A program made the position numbers and the translations under genes. From contig NZ_JH651379.1 in the NCBI RefSeq assembly GCF_000260115.1, positions 3,126,240-3,190,239 on the forward strand: a DNA stretch of 64,000 nt. The letters are read 5' to 3'. This document shows positions 25,878 through 35,951 of this stretch, piece after piece; positions within the stretch are counted from its first letter, which is position 1, and every line of letters begins with the position of its first letter. The stretch is from Galbibacter orientalis DSM 19592. Its GTDB lineage: Bacteria; Bacteroidota; Bacteroidia; Flavobacteriales; Flavobacteriaceae. The notes beneath the pieces were generated by a model. The model did not search any database. It was not told the origin of the DNA and saw only the letters and a list, made by a program, of their open reading frames with translations.

Positions 25878-27698
25878 TTAATATCCAGGATTCTGCGTTA
25901 ATGTAGGTTGTCCGCTTTCATCAACACTTAAATCAATTTGCGCTTGAGGAATAGGATAGTATTCGCTTCTTCCAGGAATAAACTTTCCACCTCTTACGTC
26001 GGTTGTAATGCTACCTTGATAAGCAAAATATGCATTTAAAGTTTGTTCAGCAATACCCCAGCGTACGAGGTCAAAGAAACGATGTCCTTCCATGGCTAAT
26101 TCTAATTTTCTTTCAAAATAAATAGCTTTTAAAGCATCTTCTTTACTTCCAAATTGAGCAGTTGTATATTCGCTAATATTATAATTAGCAGCATTAGTGC
26201 TTTCGTCAAAACCAGCTAGTGGATCACTAGGGTCTACATAATCTTTTAAGAATCCATCTGGATTAGCAGCTCTTCTTCTCACACGATTAACGTATTCCAT
26301 AGCTACAGGCAGGCTTCCTGCTTGTGCTTCTGCCTCGGCAGCCATTAGTAATACATCTGCAAAGCGGATAATATGTACATTTATAGCAGTACCAGGTGCC
26401 CAAGAGCTTTGATCCGCATATTTATCTTGAGTTGCTTGCCAATAAATATTCTTTTTAGGAGCATATGGACCTCCGTAAGCTTGATCTCTAACCCAAGCAG
26501 CACCAGGATGATAGCCCCAATCGTGGAAAGGAACACCTCTACGACCAACTGTCCAGTCTACTCTAGGGTCTAAAGAACCAGTATATGGAGTAAAAGAAGC
26601 ATCTGCTGAAATACCCATATCGTTTTTAACAGGGTTTTGATTATAATTATTTAAATCTGGAAGACCTGTTGTTGCTTCTGTTTTATAGGAATTTACAAGT
26701 TCTTGAGTTGGTTGTAAAAATCCACAACATCTAAACGGGCTGTTATATGGGAAATTTAATTTCCCCCCTTGATTAGAGTTGGCAATAGTACCAGTACCAT
26801 CATTAGCAACCATTTGGATATCAAATACTGTTTCTGCATTGTTTTCGGTGGCAGCGTCAAAGTTATCTTTAAAGTTAGCTACTAAGTCATATTTTTCACC
26901 TGCAGAATTTACACCCATATTAATAACATCAGTAAATATATCTTTTGCTTCTGTAAATTTATGCTGATATAGATATGTTTTTCCTAAATATGCAGCAGCA
27001 GCCCATTTATTAGCTCTGGCAAAATCTCCTTGAGTAGCAGGTAAGTTTTGATAGGCAAACATAAAATCCGCCTCAATCATTGGCCAAATATCTTGGTCGT
27101 TCGGTTGTTTCGGATCTTCTGTTGTTTCATCAATCCAAGGAACCATATTGAACATTTTCTTTAGCTCAAAATAATAATGTCCTCGTAAAAATCTAGCCTC
27201 AGCAATAATTTTCGCTTTATCAGTATCTGAAATATCTTCAGCTTCGTTACAATAAAATATAGTATTATTACTTCTTTTAATTCCTTCATACGTAGCTCTC
27301 CATTTTGTGTTGAAAAAACCATTGGAAGGATCTGTTGTGAATTTAGCAATTGGATCTATTGCAGGCTGATCCCCTCCAAAACTACCTTTGCTGGCAATTC
27401 CACCAACTACTGTTCCATAAATCCAATTATCAGGAGCCGCTTCCCATGGGTTGCCTCCTCCTAAAGCTTCTCCACCAGTTGTGTTTCCTTGCCCATCTAA
27501 AGCTGCATAAGCACCAATTAAGAGAGCTTCTACACCTGTTTGTGTAGCTACTTGCTCCTCAGGTAAAGCACCAATTGTGGGTTGCTCTAAAAAGCTGTCA
27601 GCACAAGATCCAAATAGAATCATGACTATTAAAATAGGAGTGTATAAGTATCCTATCTGTTTTATATATTTCATAAATTTTATCTTTTTAGTGTTCAT
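25878..27698 (-). CDS. SusD/RagB-family nutrient-binding outer-membrane lipoprotein
   Basis: 606 residues as given; a start at the ninth codon (27674, MKYIKQIGY) is equally plausible. The signal peptide ends with the lipobox FGSC (Cys32, or Cys24 from the later start). The mature protein has the SusD TPR-like scaffold (IIAEARFLRGHYYFELKKMF; NKWAAAAYLGKTYLYQHKF) and the C-terminal FYERKLELAMEGHRFFDLVRWG and YYPIPQAQID marks. It caps the SusC transporter and captures glycan or peptide ligands at the cell surface. It starts 2 nt after the susC-like stop. Confidence 0.93.
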   Translation of the reverse strand: MNTKKIKFMKYIKQIGYLYTPILIVMILFGSCADSFLEQPTIGALPEEQVATQTGVEALLIGAYAALDGQGNTTGGEALGGGNPWEAAPDNWIYGTVVGGIASKGSFGGDQPAIDPIAKFTTDPSNGFFNTKWRATYEGIKRSNNTIFYCNEAEDISDTDKAKIIAEARFLRGHYYFELKKMFNMVPWIDETTEDPKQPNDQDIWPMIEADFMFAYQNLPATQGDFARANKWAAAAYLGKTYLYQHKFTEAKDIFTDVINMGVNSAGEKYDLVANFKDNFDAATENNAETVFDIQMVANDGTGTIANSNQGGKLNFPYNSPFRCCGFLQPTQELVNSYKTEATTGLPDLNNYNQNPVKNDMGISADASFTPYTGSLDPRVDWTVGRRGVPFHDWGYHPGAAWVRDQAYGGPYAPKKNIYWQATQDKYADQSSWAPGTAINVHIIRFADVLLMAAEAEAQAGSLPVAMEYVNRVRRRAANPDGFLKDYVDPSDPLAGFDESTNAANYNISEYTTAQFGSKEDALKAIYFERKLELAMEGHRFFDLVRWGIAEQTLNAYFAYQGSITTDVRGGKFIPGRSEYYPIPQAQIDLSVDESGQPTLTQNPGY

Positions 27699-27700
27699 AA

Positions 27701-30700
27701 TTAAAATATTACATTAAGACCGAACAACAACTGTCTTTGGTTAGGGTAGGCTCCTTCGTCAATACCAAAATTCACTGAACCTCCTGAAATTTCAGGATCT
27801 AATCCAGAGTAAGAAGTAATAGTAAAAGCGTTTACCATTTGGGCGTATAACCTTAATTTAGTAAGATTAATTTTTTCAAGTAGAGAAGATGGTAATGAAT
27901 ATCCTAATTGCATTTGTTTTGCTCTTAAATAAGATCCGTCTTCTACGAAATATGAATTAGGAACTCCAGCTGAACTGGTAGATCCTGTAGTTTCTTGGAT
28001 AGGAGCGGAAGCATTTGTGTTTTGTGGAGTCCAAGAGTCGTATAAGGCAGTATGACTTTTTGCTCCTTGGAAAGAACTGTAGAAATCTGTCCACCAACGA
28101 ACATTGTTCCAGATATCGTTTCCTTGAGAACCATATAAGAACATACTGAAATCCCAATTTTTATATAATAATTCAATATTCAACCCATAAGTAAAATCTG
28201 GATTAGGATTTCCTAGGAATGTTCTATCATCTGCATTTACAATATTATCACCATTAATATCTGCATATCTAAATCTACCAACGGCTACATCACTTTGATA
28301 ATTGGCATTAGGGTTTCCAGTTGCTGCTACAGCATCCGCATTTGCTTGGTTTATCTCTTCTTGAGAGTCCCAAAAACCATCAATTTGATATCCAAAAAAT
28401 TGACTTATAGAGTGCCCTTCTGCATTTCTAATAATGGAGCTACCGTTAAATCGTCTTCCTTCTAAATCAAAATACTGTAATTCGTCTGTAATAGTAACGA
28501 TTTCATTATTATAAGAGGTTAAAGTAACTGTAGTATTAAGTCTTAAGTCATCAGATAAGTTAAAGAAAGTAGATACATCAATATCAATACCACTATTTGT
28601 CATTTCCCCAACGTTTATGTATGGAACTGTAGCAGCTCCTACTGTAGCTGGTAAATTAGGGTTATATAGGAGGTCTTCTACTGTTTTTTTATAATAATCG
28701 GCAGTTATCTGTACAGTTCGGTTAAATAAAGATGCGTCAATACCGATATTGGTATTGATATTTTTTTCCCATTTTGCATCTGCATTACCGATTCTTGATT
28801 GAGAAAATCCTTCAGATGTGCCTTCATTGCTAGCGCCTATTGCATAGTAAGAACCCTGTTGATTTCCTAAAAATGTAGTAAATGAATTCTGAGGATCTAC
28901 ATTTAACTGATTTCCCATAGTTCCATATCCACCACGTACCTTTAAATCATTTAACCAATTTGTTTCTGGAAAAAAACTCTCATTGGTTACATTCCACCCC
29001 GCACTAAATGCTGGGAACCATCCATATTGCTCATTCAAAAATCTAGAAGAACCGTCACGTCTTACAGTAGCACTTACTAAATACCTATCATTAAAATTAT
29101 AATCTAATCGACCAAATACAGAGGCTAATTGATCTTGATATTTGAGACTATAATTTGTTTGAGTTCCAGAACCCGTGTCTAAGGTTACATAATCTGGATC
29201 AAAAGAAAAATAGTTTTGTGTAGTTCCTCCAACTTCTCGTCCTTTGTTTTGATAGGCTTCTGTACCAAGAAGAACGGTTAGATTATGTTTATCGTTAAAA
29301 GAATTTTTATATTGTACTGTATTGGTCCAAGTCCAGTTGAAATTAGTAGCAGCACCTTCGGTATATTGATTAACGGTTAAATTTTCAGAATTTTCATATT
29401 CTGGAAACTGGAAGGAGTTAAAACTATTAGAAAAGTATTGACCTCCAAAACTTGTTCTAAACGTAAAATGCTTTAGGAAATCTATTTCAGCAAAAATATT
29501 ACCAAATACTCTAGAAGAAACCCCTCTATTGTTTCGGGTTCTATCCATAATAGCTACAGGGTTCTTTGCATTTCCTAAACCGTTTCCGAACGATCCAGCA
29601 TAATTTCCCATGATGTCGTAAACAGGAATAATAGGTTGTTGTCTAAATGCCATTCCTATAGCACTTCCTTCAGTAAGCGCATCAATTTGAGGATTATCTC
29701 TAATAGTAAAACTCATGTTCTCACCAATCCGAACATTTTTACCAATATTGTAAGTCGTATTAGCTCTAATGGTATAGCGTTTTAGGTAGGTGTTCATTAA
29801 AGAACCTTCTTGATCAAAGTAATTTAGAGAGAACAAATAACTTCCTTGTTCACTACCATTACTAACCGAGAGGTTATGACTTTGAATACTCGCTGGACTA
29901 AAAATTTCTTGAAACCAATTAGTACCTTGTTTGTTAGCACGGACAATTCTATTAAAGCTGTCAAAATCACTTGAGCTTGTGTAATTTGGATTAACATAAT
30001 ATTGAGATTCATCTACAGAATTGGCTCCGACAGGAGCAATATAATTTGGTAATACTGGATTTGCTCCATTTCCATATTGTTGACTGCTTGGAGCATCGCC
30101 TGGGTTTGTATTACGTTGTGCTATCCAGTTTAAGTCGGCCATTTCCTGAGAATTTAAAATGTTCCATGGATTTCCACTTTGTACCATTTGTACACCATAG
30201 TAAGAATCATATGAAATTTTCATTTTACCTTTTCCTTTTTTAGTGGTAATAATGATAACCCCATTAGCAGCTCTAGAACCATAAATAGAAGCAGATGCAG
30301 CATCTTTTAATACTTGCATTGTTTCTACATCATTTGGATTTAAATCTCCAATTCCGTCTGTAGGAATACCATCTACTACATATAGAGGAGTATTGTTTCC
30401 AAACGTATTTGCGCCACGTATTTTTACATTTGGCGCTTCACCTGGTTGTCCACCGCCCGTAATAGTAACTCCAGAAACCCGCCCTTGAAGTTGATTAGTA
30501 ACATCGGCGGAAGGTTGTTGGTTAAGTTCTTCTGTATCTACAACAGAAATAGCTCCCGTTAAGTCTTGCTTACGTTGCGTACCGTAACCTACAACTACAA
30601 TTTCATCAAGAGCGGTGACATCTTGAGAAAGAGTTGCATTGACTTCTGTTTGTCCGTTTACAGGAATTTCTTGGGTTTGAAACCCTATGTAAGAAAAAGA

Positions 30701-30961
30701 CAAGACAGCATCACTACTTACCGAGATAGAATAATTTCCATCAAAATCTGTAGTAGTACCGTTTGTACTGCCTTTTTCAATTACAGTTGCTCCTGGAATA
30801 GGAGTTCCGGTTTCTGCGTCTATTACAGTTCCGGTTACTTGTTCTTGATCTTCCGATTGTTCTTTAATCAGATCCCCTTTGTTAGCGTACATACTTGCAC
30901 TAAAAAGTGTTAGCAGTAAAGGGAAAAATAGCTTTTTGAAAGTTGTCAAATAGTTTTTCAC
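27701..30961 (-). CDS. SusC/RagA-family TonB-linked outer-membrane transporter
   Basis: 1086 residues from a GTG start at 30961. A signal peptide leads into a carboxypeptidase-regulatory-like domain (GTVIDAETGTPIPGATV, about 43-125). The TonB box/plug region follows (DEIVVVGYGTQRKQDLTGAIS, then YVVDGIPTDGIGDLNPNDVE and KDAASASIYGSRAANGVIII), then a long 22-strand-type beta-barrel ending in LFGLNVIF with the C-terminal aromatic. It imports nutrients with its SusD partner encoded next. No glycan-degrading enzyme or anti-sigma/sigma pair flanks the two genes. Confidence 0.95.
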   Translation of the reverse strand: MKNYLTTFKKLFFPLLLTLFSASMYANKGDLIKEQSEDQEQVTGTVIDAETGTPIPGATVIEKGSTNGTTTDFDGNYSISVSSDAVLSFSYIGFQTQEIPVNGQTEVNATLSQDVTALDEIVVVGYGTQRKQDLTGAISVVDTEELNQQPSADVTNQLQGRVSGVTITGGGQPGEAPNVKIRGANTFGNNTPLYVVDGIPTDGIGDLNPNDVETMQVLKDAASASIYGSRAANGVIIITTKKGKGKMKISYDSYYGVQMVQSGNPWNILNSQEMADLNWIAQRNTNPGDAPSSQQYGNGANPVLPNYIAPVGANSVDESQYYVNPNYTSSSDFDSFNRIVRANKQGTNWFQEIFSPASIQSHNLSVSNGSEQGSYLFSLNYFDQEGSLMNTYLKRYTIRANTTYNIGKNVRIGENMSFTIRDNPQIDALTEGSAIGMAFRQQPIIPVYDIMGNYAGSFGNGLGNAKNPVAIMDRTRNNRGVSSRVFGNIFAEIDFLKHFTFRTSFGGQYFSNSFNSFQFPEYENSENLTVNQYTEGAATNFNWTWTNTVQYKNSFNDKHNLTVLLGTEAYQNKGREVGGTTQNYFSFDPDYVTLDTGSGTQTNYSLKYQDQLASVFGRLDYNFNDRYLVSATVRRDGSSRFLNEQYGWFPAFSAGWNVTNESFFPETNWLNDLKVRGGYGTMGNQLNVDPQNSFTTFLGNQQGSYYAIGASNEGTSEGFSQSRIGNADAKWEKNINTNIGIDASLFNRTVQITADYYKKTVEDLLYNPNLPATVGAATVPYINVGEMTNSGIDIDVSTFFNLSDDLRLNTTVTLTSYNNEIVTITDELQYFDLEGRRFNGSSIIRNAEGHSISQFFGYQIDGFWDSQEEINQANADAVAATGNPNANYQSDVAVGRFRYADINGDNIVNADDRTFLGNPNPDFTYGLNIELLYKNWDFSMFLYGSQGNDIWNNVRWWTDFYSSFQGAKSHTALYDSWTPQNTNASAPIQETTGSTSSAGVPNSYFVEDGSYLRAKQMQLGYSLPSSLLEKINLTKLRLYAQMVNAFTITSYSGLDPEISGGSVNFGIDEGAYPNQRQLLFGLNVIF

Positions 30962-31220
30962 ACATTTAATTTTGGTTAAACATTTAGTTAGCAGAATTAT
31001 GTTAATGATATCATAATTCGGTTAAAAATAGGTAAAATTTAATGTAATTGTAAAATTTTCATTCAAATAATTATCGATTTATCATTTTTGATACGTGTAA
31101 ATCATGAATTTAATAAGAGTGTATTTTCGTGCGAAAATAATCGATGAAGTATTAATGATAAATTAATGAAAGATTAATGGTATGTTATTTTAAAGATTAA
31201 AAAATTATTAACTCTTATAC

Positions 31221-31228
31221 TATGTTTG
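31221..31228 (+). promoter_or_regulatory. Promoter -7 box of the DUF72 gene
   Basis: TATGTTTG matches TAnnTTTG, 31 nt before the ATG at 31260. It lies in the 298-bp AT-rich gap upstream of the divergent susC-like gene, in which I saw no other structure. Confidence 0.5.
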
Positions 31229-31259
31229 AATTTTATAACTTTATATAAATTTTATTAAA

Positions 31260-32156
31260 ATGAAGTTTGGAAAAGTAAATAACCCAGAAAATATAGATTT
31301 TTATCTCTGTGAGGATCACCCAAATACGAAGAAAACCTTAGCACGTTTTAAGGAAGAAAAGTTAGAATTTAGTGTTCATGTAGGATGTGCAAAATGGAAT
31401 AAACAGGATTTAAAGAATTTTTATCCTCGGGGAACAAAAGATGAGCTTGTTTATTACGCAACTCAGTTTAATTCTATTGAAATGAATTCTACTTTTTATC
31501 GAAACTTTCCAATTGAACAATTTGAAAAATGGTATGATAAGGTTCCTGTAGATTTCAAGTTTTTTCCAAAAGTAAACCAAATGGTTAGTCACATGAAAAG
31601 ACTTATAGATTTTGAAAAGTTTTTACCTGAATATCTGGATGGAGTGGTTCATTTTAAAGATAAATTAGGAACAATATTCTTACAGATGCACAACAATTTT
31701 GGACCTAAAAATTTTGATAGAGTAGTGGCCTTTGTTGAAAGTTGGTCAAAGGAACTTCCGTTGGCTGTTGAATTTAGACATACAGACTGGTTTAATGATG
31801 AGGTGGTGGCAGAAGAATTATATAATTTTTTAGAAGAAAATAATGTTGCAAATATTTTGGTTGATACTGCTGGGAGAAGAGATTTATTGCATATGAGGTT
31901 AACTAATAATGAAGCTTTTATTAGATATGTAGGAGCAAACCATCCCACAGATTATAAACGTTTAGACGATTGGATTGAACGCATAAAAGTATGGAAAACT
32001 CAAGGATTGTCTAATGTGAACTTTTTTGTGCATCAAAATTTAGAAGAAGCTTCGCCATTGCTATCGGCTTATTTTATTAAAAAGCTTAATAAAGAGTTGG
32101 GAACGGATCTAGTCGTTCCAAAAACTAAAGATGGGGATGTGCCAACACTTTTTTAA
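31260..32156 (+). CDS. DUF72 (YecE-family) protein
   Basis: 298 residues with the family's TIM-barrel pattern: HVGCAKWNKQDLKNFYPRG near the N-terminus, EMNSTFYRNFP, DFKFFPKVNQMVSHMK, LAVEFRHTDWF and FVHQNLEEASPLLSAYF near the end. The family is cytosolic and of unknown reaction. Conserved His, Glu and Arg residues suggest an enzyme. Monocistronic, with its own -7 box. Confidence 0.88.
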   Translation: MKFGKVNNPENIDFYLCEDHPNTKKTLARFKEEKLEFSVHVGCAKWNKQDLKNFYPRGTKDELVYYATQFNSIEMNSTFYRNFPIEQFEKWYDKVPVDFKFFPKVNQMVSHMKRLIDFEKFLPEYLDGVVHFKDKLGTIFLQMHNNFGPKNFDRVVAFVESWSKELPLAVEFRHTDWFNDEVVAEELYNFLEENNVANILVDTAGRRDLLHMRLTNNEAFIRYVGANHPTDYKRLDDWIERIKVWKTQGLSNVNFFVHQNLEEASPLLSAYFIKKLNKELGTDLVVPKTKDGDVPTLF

Positions 32157-32221
32157 ATCCTTAGTAAGGATTTATTAAGAATTGCCTAAAAATTTTTAAT
32201 TGATTATAAACATAAATTATG

Positions 32222-33502
32222 TTAGGAGTTATTTAGTTTACCTATATCTGTTCCAGAAGGCGATTCAAAGATTTCTAAATCAAAGTGCGGAACTGCAGCA
32301 ATGATATGTTCAAAAATATCGGCCATAATACGTTCGTAATTTTCCCAGCGTTTATCACTAGAAAACACATAAATTTCTATTGGAATACCTTGTGCTGTAG
32401 GTGCTAAATGTCTTGTCATCATTAGCATATCTTTATTGGTAGCAGAATGATTTTGTAAGTATAAATCGCAGTACTTTCTAAAAATTCCAAGGTTGGTTTG
32501 GTTTCTTCCGTTTACAATGTTTAGGTCTTTATTATAACCTTGTTCTTTATTAAACTTATTAATGTCTTTTTGTCTAGTGTTTATATATTGCTGGACAGCT
32601 TGAATGCTACTATATTTTTCTAAATCTTCTGCAGAAAGGAATTTTACGCTTGCAGCCTTAATAAAAATAGATCTCTTAATACGTCTACCGCCACTTTCTT
32701 GCATTCCTCTCCAATTTTTAAAAGAATCAGAAATTAAAGCATAGGTAGGGATAGTAGTAATTGTATAATCGAAGTTTCTAACTTTTACGGTAGCCAAATT
32801 AATTTCAACAACATCTCCATCGGCTCCATATTTTTCCATTGTTATCCAATCTCCAATTCTAACCATATCGTTAGCAGACGTTTGGATACTTGCAACAAAC
32901 CCTAAAATAGTGTCTTTAAAAATTAAAAGTAAAATTGCAGAAGCTGCTCCTAAAGTAGTTAAGAATTTTACAATAGATATTCCAGCCAATTCCGAAAAGA
33001 TAAAAATCAATCCGAAGAACCAAATAAATATAATTACTACCTGTGCATAGCTATCAAGTGGTTTGTCATAAAATCTATCGGTAGTTCGTAAGTAATTTTT
33101 TGTTGTCCGTACAATACTTCTCAGGATAAAAACAACAAGAAGGATTAGGTAAATATCTGTTACCTTAGAAAAAAACACATGTAACCCCGGGAAATCTGTA
33201 AATACATAGGGTATCATATTCTTAATAATTATAAAAGGAATGATATGCGCTATGTATTTTGGAAAGTTACTTTTTACAAGATAATCATCAAAAGTGGTTT
33301 TACTTTTATTGGTAAAAGCTAAAAAGAATTTTACTACAAAAGTTCTCAGTAAAATGTCAATAATATATACAACAACGGTTACAACAACAATATTAACTAA
33401 AAGGTTAATTTTTTGTGCTGTTCCAATAGCATAGCCACTATCTAGTAGCCAATCGTGTATATAACAACTTAAACGAGCAAGAAGTTCCTGATTTTCCTTC
33501 AT
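32222..33502 (-). CDS. MscS-family mechanosensitive channel (YbdG-like)
   Basis: 426 residues. Five hydrophobic helices lie in the first ~180 residues. The pore-lining helix shows the Gly/Ala-rich pattern of MscS (FLTTLGAASAILLLIFKDTILGFVASI, about 182-208), followed by the cytosolic beta domain (MVRIGDWITMEKYGADGDVVEINLATVKVRNFD). The long C-terminal insert (YNKDLNIVNGRNQTNLGIFR) places it with YbdG/MscM-like channels that open on membrane tension. A minus-strand TAAATTTG box lies 18 nt upstream. Confidence 0.88.
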   Translation of the reverse strand: MKENQELLARLSCYIHDWLLDSGYAIGTAQKINLLVNIVVVTVVVYIIDILLRTFVVKFFLAFTNKSKTTFDDYLVKSNFPKYIAHIIPFIIIKNMIPYVFTDFPGLHVFFSKVTDIYLILLVVFILRSIVRTTKNYLRTTDRFYDKPLDSYAQVVIIFIWFFGLIFIFSELAGISIVKFLTTLGAASAILLLIFKDTILGFVASIQTSANDMVRIGDWITMEKYGADGDVVEINLATVKVRNFDYTITTIPTYALISDSFKNWRGMQESGGRRIKRSIFIKAASVKFLSAEDLEKYSSIQAVQQYINTRQKDINKFNKEQGYNKDLNIVNGRNQTNLGIFRKYCDLYLQNHSATNKDMLMMTRHLAPTAQGIPIEIYVFSSDKRWENYERIMADIFEHIIAAVPHFDLEIFESPSGTDIGKLNNS

Positions 33503-33519
33503 AAAAATAATATTCTCTG

Positions 33520-33527
33520 CAAATTTA
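33520..33527 (-). promoter_or_regulatory. Promoter -7 box of the MscS-like gene
   Basis: TAAATTTG on the minus strand, 18 nt before the start codon, matches TAnnTTTG. Confidence 0.5.
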
Positions 33528-33553
33528 GTTTAAAAAGTAGAGAGGCAATTCAA

Positions 33554-35809
33554 TTATGCCTTAGTTTTAAATCTTTTACTTTTCTTTTTATCTGGATTTG
33601 AAAACAATCGTTTAAAAAAGCCATCTCTTTTTTCTGGATTACAATCCAAGCTTTCCAATATCTCTTTAGAAGGTGTTTCAAACTTAGCTTGAGTAACAGG
33701 GTTTAATTCTTTCTCTCGATTCATTTTTTGCATCCATCGCCCAAAAATGGGGAGCGCAGCATTAGCGCCTTGCCCCATGGCTGTAGTTTTAAAACCTATT
33801 TTGTGGTTGTCAAGCCCTACCCAAGTAACGCTAACCAGTTTAGGTGTAATTCCTACAAACCAAGCGTCTTTATTGTTTTGTGTGGTTCCAGTTTTACCCG
33901 CAATATCATTTTTTAAACCGTAACTATTTCGAAGTCTAGTAGCTGTTCCACTGTTAATTGTAGATTTCATCATTTGGAGCATAATCTCTCTTGTAGTATC
34001 AGAAAAAGCCTTCTCTCCTTCTTTTTCCTTCTGTTTATTCTCCAATAATACATTTCCTTTATCATCTTCAATTTTATTGATAAAAAATGGAGTAGCAGGC
34101 ACACTATTATTTACGTAAGTGGTATAGGCTTTAGCCATTTCCATTAAGCTTACTTCGGCCGTTCCAAGCGCAATGGAAGGAACTTCTGGAAGGGTAGAGC
34201 TAATTCCCATTTTCTGCGCTTGTAAAATGGTATTTTGTATTCCTGCTTTTTCCAATACTTTCACTGCAATAGTATTTATAGAATTACTCAAGGCATATTC
34301 CATAGAATAGTTCATGTATTCCTCTTCTTCTTTGCTGGAAGCGTTTGTGGGTTCCCAACCTTTTAAATTCTCATAAGCAACTGGCGCCACCGAAAAATAG
34401 GTGCATGGATCGATTCCATTTTCCAAGGCAGTAGTATATACAAAAGGTTTAAATGTGGAGCCTACTTGCCGTTTACTTTGGATTACATGATCGTATTTAA
34501 AATATTCATAATTAATACCGCCAATCCAAGTTTTTAAAGCTCCATTTTTTGGATTTATAGCCACAAAACCACAATTAAGAAATTTTAAATAGTGCTGTAA
34601 ACTATCAAGAGTACTTAAATTTTCTTTTGATTTTCCGTTCCAATTAAACACAGTAATTTCTTTTTTCTGCTGAAGGGAGTCTACTATTTGTTCTTTCTTT
34701 AATCCTTGGGTTTTTAGTTTCTTGTAAGCTATGGTTTTTGCAAGTTCTGTTTCAATCAAATCTTTGTCAGTTAGCCAAGGAGCATTTTTTCCATAACTTT
34801 CTTCAAACTGTTGTTGGAGCTTGCTCAGATGTTCTTGTACGGACTCCTCCGCCAATTTTTGCATCTCATAATTAATAGTAGTGTGGATTTTAAGCCCATC
34901 AGTATAAAAATTTATAGAAGTATCTTTCTTTTCGTTATACTGTTTTAACCATTCTTTTAGGTACAAACGCACGTGTTCTCTAAAATAAGGAGCTAATCCG
35001 TCGTTATAACTATATTGCTGAATGTCTAGTTTTAAAGAATCTTTGGAAAGGGTATCATAAGCTTCTTCGTTTAAATATTCGTAGTTTTTCATCTGACTCA
35101 AAACTACATTTCTACGCTGTTTACTTCTTTCTGGAAACAACTTCGGATTGTAGTAGTACGTAGCCTTTAAAGACCCAACTAAAGTAGCCGCTTCAATGGT
35201 AGATAGATTTACGGCAGACTTATTAAAAAAGTGCTTGGAGGCGCTTTCAATTCCAAAAGTATTATCGCTAAACGGAACGGTGTTTAAATAATGTAATAAG
35301 ATTTCATCTTTGGAATACACATCTTCTAGTCGTTTTGCAATAATAGATTCTCTTAATTTATGTACAATAATACCAAGTGAACCTAAATTTTTCCGTGGAT
35401 ATAAATTTTTTGCTAGTTGTTGTGTTATAGTGCTTCCTCCTCCAGAAGATTCATCTTGTAGTAAAATCGACTTAAAAAATACTCTAAGCAAGCTGCGGTT
35501 GTCTACCCCATTATGCTCATAAAAGCGTGCATCTTCTGTGGCTACTAATGCATCTATTAAATTTTTAGGAATACTGTCAAAAGGAACAGGTTGGCGGTCG
35601 TTAATATATATTTTTCCAAGTAAGGTTCCATCGTCTGAAAGGATTTCTGTAGCCTGGTCGAGTTGTAAATTGGCTAATTCCTTTTCGTTTGGCATATGTC
35701 CCCATGCACCCAAATAAACGCTTAATATAAAAATTATAAATAGGCCAAAAAGACTAGCTATAGCTATTAAGATCTGTTTTTTATACTTCTTAAAGTAGGT
35801 TTTTATCAT
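33554..35809 (-). CDS. Penicillin-binding protein 1A (bifunctional)
   Basis: 751 residues from the ATG at 35809; the TTG four codons earlier is less likely. A short cytoplasmic part and one transmembrane helix (ILIAIASLFGLFIIFILSVYL) precede the GT51 glycosyltransferase domain (ATEDARFYEHNGVD and STITQQLAKNLYPRK). The transpeptidase domain has the SxxK Ser in GSTFKPFVYTTALENG, the SxN motif SNSINTIAV and the KTG motif KTGTTQNNKDAWF. It polymerises and cross-links peptidoglycan at the inner membrane. The C-terminal tail is lysine-rich. Confidence 0.94.
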   Translation of the reverse strand: MIKTYFKKYKKQILIAIASLFGLFIIFILSVYLGAWGHMPNEKELANLQLDQATEILSDDGTLLGKIYINDRQPVPFDSIPKNLIDALVATEDARFYEHNGVDNRSLLRVFFKSILLQDESSGGGSTITQQLAKNLYPRKNLGSLGIIVHKLRESIIAKRLEDVYSKDEILLHYLNTVPFSDNTFGIESASKHFFNKSAVNLSTIEAATLVGSLKATYYYNPKLFPERSKQRRNVVLSQMKNYEYLNEEAYDTLSKDSLKLDIQQYSYNDGLAPYFREHVRLYLKEWLKQYNEKKDTSINFYTDGLKIHTTINYEMQKLAEESVQEHLSKLQQQFEESYGKNAPWLTDKDLIETELAKTIAYKKLKTQGLKKEQIVDSLQQKKEITVFNWNGKSKENLSTLDSLQHYLKFLNCGFVAINPKNGALKTWIGGINYEYFKYDHVIQSKRQVGSTFKPFVYTTALENGIDPCTYFSVAPVAYENLKGWEPTNASSKEEEEYMNYSMEYALSNSINTIAVKVLEKAGIQNTILQAQKMGISSTLPEVPSIALGTAEVSLMEMAKAYTTYVNNSVPATPFFINKIEDDKGNVLLENKQKEKEGEKAFSDTTREIMLQMMKSTINSGTATRLRNSYGLKNDIAGKTGTTQNNKDAWFVGITPKLVSVTWVGLDNHKIGFKTTAMGQGANAALPIFGRWMQKMNREKELNPVTQAKFETPSKEILESLDCNPEKRDGFFKRLFSNPDKKKSKRFKTKA

Positions 35810-35891
35810 AATTACAAACAAACAAAATATTTAAATGAAGTTGGGTTAAAGGACTATTAAAGTTATCCTTCTTGATACAGTATGTACGAAA

Positions 35892-35922
35892 AAAAATCCC
35901 GCTTGGATGAAGCGGGATTTTT
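35892..35922. terminator. Terminator between rpoD and the PBP1A gene
   Basis: AAAAATCCCGCTT (35892-35904) pairs with AAGCGGGATTTTT (35910-35922), a perfect 13-bp stem with a 5-nt loop. A T run is present in both readings. It ends the rpoD transcript on the minus strand. Confidence 0.9.
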
Positions 35923-35951
35923 AGAATGAATATTTTTAAAAGAATTAAAAA

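Noticed and set aside
30566-30913. Plus-strand ORF of 115 codons inside the susC-like gene
   Set aside because: It lies antisense to the signal peptide, regulatory domain and plug of a very clear SusC protein. Its Cys/Ser/Phe-rich translation is typical of a shadow frame.
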